Notes: a model not told the origin generated them from the sequence alone. DNA of 15,311 nucleotides from Circinella minor (GCA_016758965.1 JAEPRB010000523.1:1-15311), one strand, 5' to 3'; shown: positions 1-10,300, counted from the stretch's first letter. Program-made: numbers and translations.

Positions 1-1128
1 TATGATTTATATACTCGAGAATTCATGTATGGGAGCTTTTTACATGATTTGAACAACCTTTTTTTTTAATCGAACGGGGATGGAGTTTTTTTTAGAAAAG
101 AATGGAGTTTTGAAAAATATATTTTTTGGAGAAGAAATGTATATTTTTTAGAATTTGGAAAAAATTGGACTTTTTGTGGAATATTAATTCCTTAAGTGTA
201 GGTATTATTATGAAGTAATAAAAAAACTTTTGGTTTGGAAAAATCTTTGATTGTCCCGGCAACTTGTTAGAACATTATTTTGTTTTCTTTTTTTGAAGCT
301 TGGTCCACATAACTGTTACCATAACAGCAATTATTTTTATACCGACTACTCTTGGTAACTATTGTTTGTAGCACCAATTTTGACAGTTTTAAGTTTTTTA
401 ACTAACTAAATCTCGTAAAAATATGCAATTAGACATTACCTTATGGTCAATCCCTTGACTTTAATCTAATACGTAAAACTACAAATGTATCGCTTTTTTA
501 ACTATGTAATTGGTTTTCTTACTTTTATTTATAATTTATACAATATATACAGAAATAATCGCATATATGGATTTGGCATTGTGTACCTGTGAAGGCAGTT
601 TTGCGGGGCTTCTCATTGGATAATAGGCCTTTCAGACCCAACTTTCTTTTATCATTATGCAGAAAGGCACATCCTATTGTTACTTTCTTTTTCTTTTTCT
701 TTTTCTTTTGTTTCTTTTGACAATTCGTTTGACCGCCTTTTCAAGTTCTATGCTTCACGCCCTCATTTTCCTTCTCCATTATTTTTTTTTACTCATTCAA
801 TTATTTCGTGCTAATCAGCTTTCTTTTTTATTCTTTTAGAAATGAAGAATGCAAGTTTATTTTTATGGGGTTTCTCTATGGTAACAAAATAAAGTTTTAT
901 TTCTTTTACTTATTTTTACTTGATAACCCTTTTGCCCCCTTGCTTTCTTATTTGTTTCTAATTTCATTTTTATCCTTTTTTGATTTTTTTTCTGGTTAAC
1001 ATTTTTTATTCTATAAAAAATGTTCATTGATTATACTACAGTGACAAGGTATCTTTTTTTTTTTTTTTGGCAAGTCATTTGTCTTGACATTGTTGGTTTT
1101 CCTGACTCCATTTTTTGTCAAAATATCT
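1..1128. other. AT-rich intergenic stretch, no confident gene
   Basis: I see no supportable gene here. The first 250 bases are T/A-rich, with TGGAGTTTT and TTTTTAGAA motifs repeated loosely. A small inverted repeat CTGTTA/TAACAG with a 3-base loop lies at 313-327. A GC-richer patch at about 565-690 is open in several frames on both strands but matches nothing I recognise. T/C-rich tracts follow at 680-1000; their translations are F/L-rich low complexity and are not credible proteins. Confidence 0.6.
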
Positions 1129-1677
1129 ATGAAAGGTTCTGTGGTTGACCTTTATTGTAAACGTGTACGTTGAAACGGTACAGTGACACCAAACTAGACA
1201 CAGTACATTGTATTGTCTCTGTGTCTGTGTCTGCGTGTGTGTGCATGCGTGAATGAGGGTGAATAAGAAAGAGGAAAAGAAAAGAAGATGTATAAATTAA
1301 ATTAATTACTGTTCTTTATATGTATATATAGCTTAAACTGATTGGCTGGGAGTTTGGGGCAGGTGTGGGACAAAAGGTACGTCGTGTTCTTATTAAAAAG
1401 CATATTTATGTTACCATACTACACACGCCTTTGGTCAGAGTTGGATGGTAGGTTTATCAAGTGGCTCCTTTGGTTTCTCCTTGGTAAAGTTAAAGGTACG
1501 TGATATTATTTTTTAGAAAAACATATATATATTATGATACTATACATGTCTTTCATTCAGAGTTGGATTGTAGGAAACGGATCGACCTTACTTGGCATGG
1601 CAATACCGGGGGTTACTACTAAGGCCAGTAATTTTTCGAGGGATATCGACGGTCGCTTCGGCGACATCTCTTCGTGA
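1129..1677 (+). CDS. candidate small spliced gene, unknown glycine-rich hydrophobic protein
   Basis: Proposed exons are 1129-1164, 1332-1376, 1439-1495 and 1561-1677, joining to 84 codons plus TGA. All three introns begin GTACGT, all fall between codons (phase 0), and they end TATATATAG, GGTCAG and ATTCAG. The last two contain ATACTACAC and ATACTATAC about 15-20 bases before the acceptor, resembling fungal branch points. The protein is rich in Gly, Ser and hydrophobic residues, with GWEFGAGVG in exon 2 and the related starts SWMVG and SWIVG in exons 3 and 4. I do not recognise the family. The start is uncertain: the frame stays open upstream to about 1075 (a hydrophobic stretch SFVLTLLVFLTPFF), so the first exon may be longer. 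It could also be a gene fragment. The GTACGT donor is also used by the Bye1-like gene in this window, which supports the model. What is seen is the open spliced frame; that it is expressed is inference. Confidence 0.42.
1372..1580 (+). repeat. tandem duplication of an intron plus exon start
   Basis: Two direct, diverged copies about 120 bp apart run from AAAGGTACGT through ATACTAYAC to CAGAGTTGGAT.GTAGG (about 1372-1452 and 1491-1574). The donor, branch-like site, acceptor and first five codons of the exon match best, and the intron interiors differ. This suggests an old duplication of an intron/exon unit inside the candidate gene at 1129-1677. Confidence 0.55.
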
Positions 1678-1740
1678 TCTCACTTGAAAATGTAATTTTT
1701 CTTTAGTTATGACCGAGATATAACTTTTTTAGAAACATTT

Positions 1741-1853
1741 ATATTCGTTATTATATTCTTTATTATTATATTCGTTATTATAGTCGTTATTATAGTCGTT
1801 ATTATATTCTTTATTATATTCGTTATTATATATTCTTTATTGTATTTATTCTA
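1741..1853 (+). repeat. 12-bp tandem repeat, unit about ATAKTCKTTATT
   Basis: About eight or nine degenerate copies of ATATTCGTTATT, ATAGTCGTTATT and ATATTCTTTATT follow one another, then fade into T/A-rich sequence. The period is a multiple of three, so one plus-strand frame reads as Phe/Val/Ile-rich with no stop, but it has no ATG. I read this as a minisatellite rather than coding sequence. Confidence 0.75.
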
Positions 1854-2818
1854 CTTATTTTATTTTCCTAAATTTGTACGTATTATTTCATTTATCACGT
1901 GAATAAAATATATAAATGATGAAAAGGATCATCACTTTTAAACCAAAAAATATAAATCTTTCCACGATTTATTTTGTCAAATGTAATAATGAGGATGATC
2001 ATTCTATTCCAATTGCTACCCTATACACGAATTTGATTATTGAATCTTGATACCATACCTACCAAAGATATATCCAGGCTAGGTAACAAAACAATTTTTT
2101 TTAATTGTAACTATTTATATAAGATGGAGTTGTCATCAATCAGTAATTATATTTATGGATTCATATGAAAATTTGATTCGAGCTGCTTGCTGATCTATCC
2201 ATAAATCATTAAAATTCTTGAAAAGACCATCCAAAAAAAAAAGAAACGACATTTTTGTAAGCAAGATAAAAATGAGAATACCTGTTTAATTATATGATAT
2301 GTTGGTAACAATTAAATCATCTTTCAAATAGATAGCTAGTCATTAAAAGTCACCTTCTTTGTTGACTATGTCTCTCATTTTTATTACGTATTCCTCGGCC
2401 GAAAGAAAGTACATACATCACATTTAGTGGAACAATAGTTAACATAAAATGTAAAGTTACAATTTCTGCTACTTAAAGGTATTTGACTTACTTTTCTTTA
2501 AAGAAACTGGAGCAAAAAAAAAAAGGGGGTTATTGCTGCTCTAACTATTACTAATAATAACATCTTTTGTAAAATTACGTATTTTTCCCAAGTATGTGTG
2601 TCATTTTTCTGTAATAAAACGTCTTGCAAAAAGGTTTTGGTATTTTTATCAACACTTACGCAGTTCATGTATACATGTGTATAAATAAAGCTTGATAATA
2701 AAAATAATTTATACAGAGGACTTGACCTTTATGGGTGACACTATTTTTTTTACGTATAATAATATACAATTTTTCTCCTTTTAATCTAATACATAATGGA
2801 TTATTTGAAATGATGTAG

Positions 2819-2841
2819 TTTTTTTTTTTAAAAAAAAAAAA
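2819..2841. repeat. T11A12 tract
   Basis: Eleven T are followed directly by twelve A. This is one of four intergenic T/A junctions in the left part of the window (others at 3683, 4298 and 5180). Confidence 0.85.
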
Positions 2842-3362
2842 TATCACACATCATTTATATTTTTTTTGAAGCCAATTTAATTCACCAACTTTGTAATCGC
2901 CAGTGTATCATTCTATCAATGAATATCAAAACTGCAACAAAAAATTTAATCTATATAATCGTCAAGTAGTATGTAAAATGTTGTCAACTCATAGTATTTT
3001 TAATATCAAAAAAGATATTCTGAGCAGAATATATATAATTCCTCAATCATTTGAAAGGATGGTTTAATATATGAAACTCGGTAGAATTGTGAAAAATCTG
3101 ATAATAAACTGTTTCTATATACATTCCAAAAATTATGAAAATCTGTTCATCGTTTGATCGTCTAGTCAAAAGGTCCAAGTTGATAATAATTGTCGGTTTT
3201 AGTCAATTTACGTAGTGAGTTTGTGTAAAAAATATTAAAACAGAACCTGAAAGTTTTTATATTGACTGATTGTATGTACATAGTTGTATAAATGAAATTT
3301 TTACACAATAATGGTTTTCTTTTTGCCTAATTGAAGTAATAAAATTCCCCATGTATATATTC

Positions 3363-3386
3363 TAGTAGTAGTAGTAGTAGTAGTAG
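3363..3386 (+). repeat. (TAG)8 microsatellite
   Basis: Eight perfect TAG copies, followed shortly by a C-rich run (CCCTCTCCCCCCCCC). Confidence 0.95.
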
Positions 3387-3579
3387 TAACCCTCTCCCCC
3401 CCCTCAATGATGTAACCTAATAATTTTATCGTCATTTTTTCAATAATTTTTTATTCAATCTTTGACTGGCATTCATTCTAATTTTTGAAAATACATCAAG
3501 TGGATCTTTTCTTTTTTTTTTTTTTTGGTGTCAATCCAGCTTATTGTGGCAACGAACATAAAAATGGAATGACAAAACA

Positions 3580-3604
3580 GATCCATTGATGCTTACAATG
3601 GATC
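3580..3604. repeat. perfect 9-bp hairpin followed by T-rich sequence
   Basis: GATCCATTG and its exact reverse complement CAATGGATC flank a 7-base loop, and CTATTTTTATTT follows. The shape recalls a terminator, but in a eukaryote the role is unknown. Confidence 0.7.
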
Positions 3605-3682
3605 CTATTTTTATTTGGCGCAGCTCATTATTAGCACATTTTCGTCGTCAGTTGGCACATTTCAAAAGTGGGGGGGGTTCAC

Positions 3683-3700
3683 TTTTTTTTTTTAAAAAAA
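3683..3700. repeat. T11A7 tract followed by GG
   Basis: Eleven T then seven A, followed by GGAATAACCC. It has the same layout as the tracts at 4298 and 5180. Confidence 0.85.
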
Positions 3701-4297
3701 GGAATAACCCATTTTAATTTTTAAATGGGCCAAATTTAACTTCCAATATGCTGTAATAATAAAAGTAAACTTTTAAATTTCTTGGAATAAGAAATAGGTA
3801 CGTATGACAAGATATAAATATGTATATAAGACTTGTTATATTTATGTGTTGTTATTATAACATTGATTATATTTATACATTATAAAGAAAAAACAAAGTT
3901 AAAGAAAGAGGTTATTTAATAATACAAAACAACAAGACATTGTACAGTTTATAGGTACTCAAATGTTTAATCTTTTAAAAGGTGTGTGTGTATGGAGGTG
4001 GGGGGGTAAAGGGAACTAGGGGGGTTGGTATCTAAATTATTATTATATTTTTAGAATATGTTTTACCTAAAATATTAATGCAATCTGCATTGACATCCGC
4101 TTTGAAATCTTCCCATTTTGTGAAACATTCATTAACCGTAACTCGGTCCTTACTTACTCCCGCTTCCGGTTTTTTTTTTTATTTTTTATGACTTAGATAT
4201 TAAGGTATAAAATCTATAATTAAATTACTAATAATGAAGTTAAATATTTTATTTTATATATAGTATTTTACTCTTTGTATATAGAAAGAAAAACTAA

Positions 4298-4315
4298 TTT
4301 TTTTTTTTAAAAAAA
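4298..4315. repeat. T11A7 tract followed by GG
   Basis: Eleven T then seven A, followed by GGTAGAGAGGCAGG, a purine-rich tail similar to that after the tract at 5180. Confidence 0.85.
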
Positions 4316-4783
4316 GGTAGAGAGGCAGGTTTATTACAATAGAAGGTAGTTGTAAAGTTCCTGTATAAAACAAATTTATTGCATAATAATAATAAAATAT
4401 CAAATACTTTGTGTGTGAAAATGGCGTGAAATGATCATTATTTGTACTCATTATTTTATAAAACATAAAATATACACAGTTAATACTTCTTCTCTCCCCG
4501 CCCCCTCTCCTTTTCTCGATTTATTATATATTAATAAACTTTAAATAAAAATAATATATCTACGTAATTGTAAATTTTGAAATAAAAATCACACGCATAT
4601 GAAAGTAATTTTTTTACATGATGAATTGTAAAAAAAATATACGTAATTAAGAATATGATCGAATAAAAATAAATAAGAATATGCATGAAGAAATCAAGAT
4701 AATACTGTCTTTTAGATCTTCATACATAATATAGTATCATTATCGTTATATCTCAAAATAAAACAAAGATCGACTCGGGATGC

Positions 4784-4801
4784 TATATATATATATATAT
4801 A
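4784..4801. repeat. (TA)9 microsatellite
   Basis: Nine perfect TA copies, about 40 bp before a C11 run. Confidence 0.95.
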
Positions 4802-5179
4802 ACAATAATTAGGTGTTCTTTGATAATATCTTCTCTCTCTTCCCCCCCCCCCTTTTTCTTTTGACATGTGTTAGGTAGGACACTTGTTTAACAAAGACAA
4901 CAACAACCCCCTTGAAATTTAATAAAATCTGCACAAATAACAACTCCAGCCTATTTATTTATTTATTTTGTCTCATCATTTTATTTATTTTTTATTTTTG
5001 ACTTTTTTTTTTTTAAGTATAATTAACAAAGAAATATATGCAAAAAAAAAAAAGGAAAAAAAAAGTATACGTACGTACAATAATGCTAATAATCATCTAT
5101 ATGTTATTTGTTATTAATTATGCAGAAGGAAAAAGTAAACAAAAATAAAAAAAAACTACTTTGGAACCCGCTTTTGTAG

Positions 5180-5199
5180 TTTTTTTTTTTTAAAAAAAA
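5180..5199. repeat. T12A8 tract in the PH gene 3' region
   Basis: Twelve T then eight A, followed by GGAGAGGAAGGAGGGGGGAG. In the orientation of the upstream PH-domain gene this is a long pyrimidine stretch ending in T8A12, about 115-130 bp after its stop codon. It could lie in the 3' untranslated region or near the cleavage site. Confidence 0.8.
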
Positions 5200-5312
5200 G
5201 GAGAGGAAGGAGGGGGGAGTAGGGGTTAAGTGAGGAGGAAAGAAAGAGTATACACAAACATTTTACAATTGATGGTGGGTGAGTAGGTTAAGGGGAGAAG
5301 GAGGATCATTAT

Positions 5313-6342
5313 TTATGTGTTTTGTTGTCTTCGTCTGTTTCGTCGTTGGCGTCGACCAAAGGAAAATTCAGGCATGGGCCGGGTATCTAAATCCGGGCAC
5401 ACATTAGCAGATGCCTGGACTGCATCAATCCATAATATGGCACTTCTTTCAGTTTCACATCGGAATAAGAATTGTGGACCATCATGAATTCTTATACGAA
5501 GTACATGTTTATATTTACGATAATCTGTTGCCAAACCAGCTTCCACTTGTTGCATTGTATAACTCCATACAGGTTTATTATCTTCTTCTCCTCGTTGATT
5601 CATTTTTGGTTCTCGTTTATAAGCTCGTATGGATGTACCCCATAACATGATATATAGTTTTCTATTTTATATATTAGATTGATATGGATGATTATAAATT
5701 ATAATGTAAATAGAAACTTAAAGAAGAATGATAGATTATTATTATTTTTACCTCCATGATCTTTTTTTAGCTACTTTATCTTGATTTTCGCGTTCTTTTT
5801 TAACATGTACATGACCTACGCGTGATACTGTACATTCATAAGGGGGTAATATATTATCTTCTTCTTCTTCTTCTTCAATATCTTTTATTTGTTCTTCTTC
5901 TTCTTGTTCCATATGTTGAATAGCCCATGGATGACTCGGGTCACTATAAGATGGTGGTGGTGATGAAGTTTTTGATTCTTCCATTGTGGTAGTAGTAATA
6001 GTAGTTGTATCACGAATGATAGGACATTCTGACTCCGGCTCGGGTATATCGGATGACCATGCGGAAGAGAGAGACCAATTTGATTTAACAAGTCGAAGTT
6101 TACCAACAAGTACTTGTGGCCATCGTTGTTGTTGTTGTTGTTTTTTATAAGTTGCTTGTTGTAAAGCTATTGCTGTTACTATTTTTTTTTTTGAATAAAT
6201 AAAAATTATATAAGCCAATCTATATATAACATATATATTTATAAAAATGATATTAACCTATTGAACGACGTGATATCATAGTAGAAGAATGTGTTGTAGT
6301 TATTTGTTCTTGTTGTTGTTGTTGTTGTGGGGTATGAAGCAT
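5313..6342 (-). CDS. fungal PH-domain protein (YHR131C/YNL144C-like), 3 exons, 286 aa
   Basis: Exons on the minus strand are 6342-6258, 6178-5752 and 5661-5313. Intron 2 (donor GTAAAA, acceptor AAATAG) joins the frame exactly across the PH domain to give SWRKLYIMLWGTSIRAYK, the typical start of this fungal PH family, so that junction is strong. Intron 1 has a weaker donor (GTTAAT) but gives a clean frame (SRRSIVTAIALQQ). The N-terminus is disordered with two poly-Q runs. A PPSY motif (residues 103-106) could bind WW domains of a Nedd4/Rsp5-type ubiquitin ligase. An acidic Glu run (119-135) precedes the PH domain at about 142-265, which ends with the conserved Trp in ILWIDAVQ (W248). The tail is Arg-rich (RRQRRNRRR). 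PH domains usually bind phosphoinositides or protein partners at membranes; the ligand here is unknown. An in-frame ATG at 6540 would add 66 Phe-rich residues and was rejected as untranslated leader. Confidence 0.88.
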
Positions 6343-7306
6343 TATAATGACTATTGGTATATATTTAAATAAAAAAAAAAACAAGAAGGGAAAAAGAAAG
6401 AAGTGTAATGAAAAAAGAAAAAAAAAATGAGTTGAAAATAAATAAAAATATTTTTTATTTATTGTGACAACAACTAAATTAGGCAAAACCATTATTTCAC
6501 ATAAAAAAAGAAAAAAGCATGTTGAGTCGATCACTAACATCGCCTCCTACTTTGTGCCACCTTTATAAAACATTACACAAAGGTACCGCATCACTTTTTT
6601 TTTTTCTTTCTATCTCTTAAAATATTTTTATTCCTGTCAATGACCCCCCCCCCTTTTTTTTTTAGCTAAAAAACCCCCCAATCTTACTGAAAACTTAGCG
6701 CCTCATCTAATAATGAGTAACTCCTAAATTTGGATATACATCTACTTTTAAACAGTAAATTAACCAAACGATTCCTTTGTTAAAAAACAAAAAACAAAAA
6801 TACTTCATATTATAATATTATTTTATATTATTAAAATGTATTGCCATTTCGTCGTATGTATAAATACATAAAAGAAAAAAAAAACTAGTCGAAAATATTA
6901 TATATTTAATCATAACAATAACAATAACAACAATCCAAACCAAGGAAAAAAAGAAATGCAGATCCCGAGTCAAAAATAAAAAGTTTAAAAATTTGATTTA
7001 TACGTACGTATATGTTTTTTACTCTCATAAATTATAATGATGTATATTAATGGGGGAGGGAAAGAATCTCATCCATATATCATTATCATGCAACTTATTT
7101 TGATAAGTATACAAAAGAACAACACATTTTAACTCTTTTTTTCATATAAATAGAAAACTTGTTGTATGATTATTACTATTATTATTAAAAAAAAGGGGGA
7201 GAGGTAATTTTCATTTCTTTGAAATAGTGGATAGAATGGATAGGGGGTTGTGAAACAGTAGGATAGAAAGAAAGAACAATGAGATATTTACTAAAGTAAT
7301 GAATTA
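6343..7306. other. intergenic region between the PH gene and the Bye1-like gene
   Basis: This should hold the promoter of the PH gene (minus strand) and the 3' end of the Bye1-like gene. A TATAAA-type sequence lies near 6561-6568, about 220 bp upstream of the PH start. A C10T10 run is at 6644-6663. A TACGTACGTA palindrome lies near 7000. A purine-rich stretch after A8 at about 7186-7280 (pyrimidine-rich in transcript sense) immediately follows the Bye1-like stop, echoing the PH gene 3' region. I see no gene. Confidence 0.55.
6644..6663. repeat. C10T10 homopyrimidine tract
   Basis: Ten C followed by ten T, in the presumed promoter of the PH-domain gene about 300 bp upstream of its start. A related C11T5 tract is at 4842-4857. 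Confidence 0.9.
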
Positions 7307-10300
7307 TTAGGGAGCAGGTGGATGATAATACATCGTAGATGGATTATATGGCTGACGTTGACGTTGACGTTGATATTGATATTGCCCTTGTTGTCGTTGT
7401 CGCTGTTGTTGCTGTTGCGGTTTTCGTTGTTGAGGAGGTAGATAGGATGGTGGTTGATATTGTTGTGAAAAAGGCAGTGGTTGTCGTTGCTGCGGTGGTG
7501 GTTGATATTGATGTCGTATAGGTATTGTAGATGATAATGGTAGTGATGATGCAGGAGTATGTACAGAAGGTGAAATAGGAACAGTAGGAGGTATACGTGT
7601 TTCTGGTTGTGGTTGTGGTTGTTGTTCTTGTGGTTTTTGAATGACCACGACGCCAAGGAACATGTCAACATCACGTTGCGTTTCTTCAACACGTACAACA
7701 TATAAACAATCAGGTAACTGTTGTACCTTATACAATGGAATTAAATAAAAATCCTTGATCTTGGTTTTATTATGACCAACAACACCAAATCGTTTACGAG
7801 AATCAAAATATTTAATCAAAGTCTGTGCGTTTTGATAATTCTTTGCACCTGTTGCCTCAATTTCTAACAACACAATTTCACGACTGGTGGCATATTGAGT
7901 TTGTGTGACATATTGAGTAACACGATCCACAGGTATACGACCTTCAATCCACATTGTAGGTGAAAGAACTTCAGACCATTCCATTGCACTCAAAGCACGA
8001 CCTCCAATTTGTCGAGCACATGCATCAAATTCAGTTACTTGGGGCATATTGACTCGACCATTCCAAATAGTAGGAGGTTTTTTAAATGATGATGATGATG
8101 ATGATGATGATGAGGAAGGTGGAAAAGGAGGTGTTGTGGATCCGATTTCTGCTGTCTGATTATTTTTCTGTTGAGTATCTTTGTTGTTATTATCATTTTC
8201 TTCTTCATCTATACCAAATTCAGGTCGATAATCATCTTCGCCTAATAATTCTTCCATATCAATTTCTACCTTGCGTTTTTTAGGTCGATCCACATCCTCT
8301 GTTATATTGTTACGTTTATTCCCGATACCATCATTATTTTCTTCATCACCTTCTTGTTCACTGTTTCGATGACCAATATTGATCTTTGCCAAAATATCTT
8401 CAAAACGTTGATCATCTTCTCGTTCATTACGACTCACAACAGTAATGGGTGTTGTAGGTGTTTCACTCATACTTGATTTGCGACTTGTAGAATCATCACC
8501 AAAGATATCATTTGTTCCCGTCTGAATTCCATGAGGTCTTTCTTGTTGTTGTTGTTGTTGTTCCGATGATTTCTGTTGTTGATGATGATGATTATCCTCA
8601 TTATCAGATGTACCAATCACAATAAAATCACCCTTGTGTGTCTTTTTAATAATAGGTACATTGGCATGTTTCATAATGGAATTCTTAATACTTTCTTGAC
8701 GCATAGACTTTGACATGGATCGCAACTCGGGATTCGCCATGTCCTCTGAAGACATTTTGACAAGATCGTCTGGTGTCAATTCACCTGTAATGACACGTAA
8801 CTGAAATCCTTCGTTCGCTTTGTCTTTAAGATTGTGTAGCAATGACCGAAACTTGTTTTTATAGTGTGCGCCAGCCCGTTTCGTATGAGTATCACGTAAT
8901 TCTTTAAACATGACTTGTTCGATTGAATGGGCTATTTTATCTCCCATCACTTCAGGTGATTTTTCTTCCTGTGCTTGATTTTCTTGTGAGGTATCAGCTT
9001 GATCAATATCACTGCTATGAATAGTAATAGAAAAAAGGGATGGATCTTTCTCTAATGCAGTTTGAATAATAGTTTTCAAAACGGTGGACATATTTTTAAC
9101 TACATTTTTACGAATGGGATCATTTTCAGGAGCGATGTCTGGTTGTTTTGAAGTAGATCGTTCTTGTTTACTAGTGATTGTAGTAGTAGACGTAATGGAC
9201 GATTTCCTACTATCTGTTGGTGTTGTATTTATTGAAGAAGACGAAATGGATGATGTTGATGAGGTACGCGAACGACGTTCTCTTGGAGGTGATGGCGATT
9301 TAGCTGGTTCGTAATCACTATCTCCCGATTTTCTCATGGTATCTTTGGAAGCGCATACATCACTGCAATAGGAATCGGCTCGTGTGCGATTCTTACATGA
9401 TGGCAATAAACACTTTCGTATTTTTGCTTGTCGAGTAGCATATGGCTATATAATATAAAACAGCGATACATTAGTTAAGTATAATAATAATCATATTTGT
9501 ATAAACAAAATATTTGTCTTTTTTTTTTTTTACCCTTTCTGTTATTTGTTCATCCTTAATTTCAGGTTTTTCTTGCTCTTGTTCTTCTTTTTTGGGGGCA
9601 TCTTCTTGCTTTTCTTCTTGATCATCTAGATATATTTTTAATATGATAATAATGTCAGTACAAATATACAATATGTCAAAAGTTATATTAAGTAATAATA
9701 ATTATGATAGATATGCTGGTAGCCTCATGACTTGGTTTTTTTTTTATTCTTTCATCCTCTCTCCCTTCTTTCCTTTTTTTTTCAATCCAAAACAGAAAAC
9801 GACAACGCGAATACCAGGAAATCCGAATTTGTTGTCAGTTTACTGAAAGGAAAAAAAAATTATACACTTGATAACCCAAATATACGGTAATTGAAGTAAA
9901 ACTTTTTGATGATGATGATGATACATAACAAATAATAATAAGATATAATAATAATAGTAATAATAATAAGAATTAAGGTAAAAAAAATATATACATTGAA
10001 TATAAGAGAGAGAGAGCGCGCGTGTGTGTATAATTTGGTTGCATTCATGCATACTTCTTTATGTCTTTAATGTGTGTGTATGTACATATCAATAAAGACA
10101 TGGGAGAATATATATGCTTTCTATTTTGTCCCCAACCCTTTTTTTCTTTCATTATGATAATGAAATTCTAAGGGATTTTAGGAGGTACAGCATCATAGTA
10201 CAGCATATATAGAATAATAACCCTTTTGATTGTTTTTTTTTTTTTTTTGGTTCTGTAAATTGTTGAAAAGGAGGGTAGCGGGGAAAAATTGATGACTGGA

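Larger units (their letters stand above)
1678..5312. other. gene-poor AT-rich region of about 3.6 kb
   Basis: No gene is supportable. The region holds a 12-bp tandem repeat (1741-1853), a 10-bp inverted repeat (ATTTATGGAT at 2151-2160 against 2197-2206), a TAG microsatellite (3363-3386), a 9-bp hairpin (3580-3604), a CCCATTT/AAATGGG inverted repeat (3708-3729), a TA microsatellite (4784-4801), a C11T5 tract (4842-4857) and four T11-12/A7-12 junctions. Two short minus-strand open segments with protein-like composition (2414-2343 and 4169-4032) may be eroded exons. The last part, up to 5312, is presumably the 3' untranslated region of the PH-domain gene and is pyrimidine-rich in the transcript sense. 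Confidence 0.55.

Noticed and set aside
657..999. Two overlapping plus-strand ORFs of about 60 codons
   Set aside because: Both are Phe/Leu-rich translations of T/C tracts with no domain-like content.
1332..1620. Alternative frame of the candidate small gene ending TACTACTAA
   Set aside because: It is also open across the exons but shorter, out of phase with the first exon, and lacks the repeated SW[MI]VG pattern.
1575..1700. A tRNA, U1-like or other snRNA in the GC-rich patch
   Set aside because: I looked for A/B boxes, cloverleaf stems and snRNA signatures on both strands; only a GATCACGAAG word recalls U1 and the rest does not fit.
6343..6540. N-terminal extension of the PH protein from an upstream in-frame ATG at 6540
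   Set aside because: The added residues are Phe-rich low complexity from an A/T tract; the ATG at 6342 begins the plausible disordered N-terminus.
7339..9314. Several antisense ORFs within the Bye1-like last exon (for example Asp/Val repeats at 7339-7521)
   Set aside because: They are antisense reads of Gln/Arg/Ser-rich coding repeats without independent evidence.
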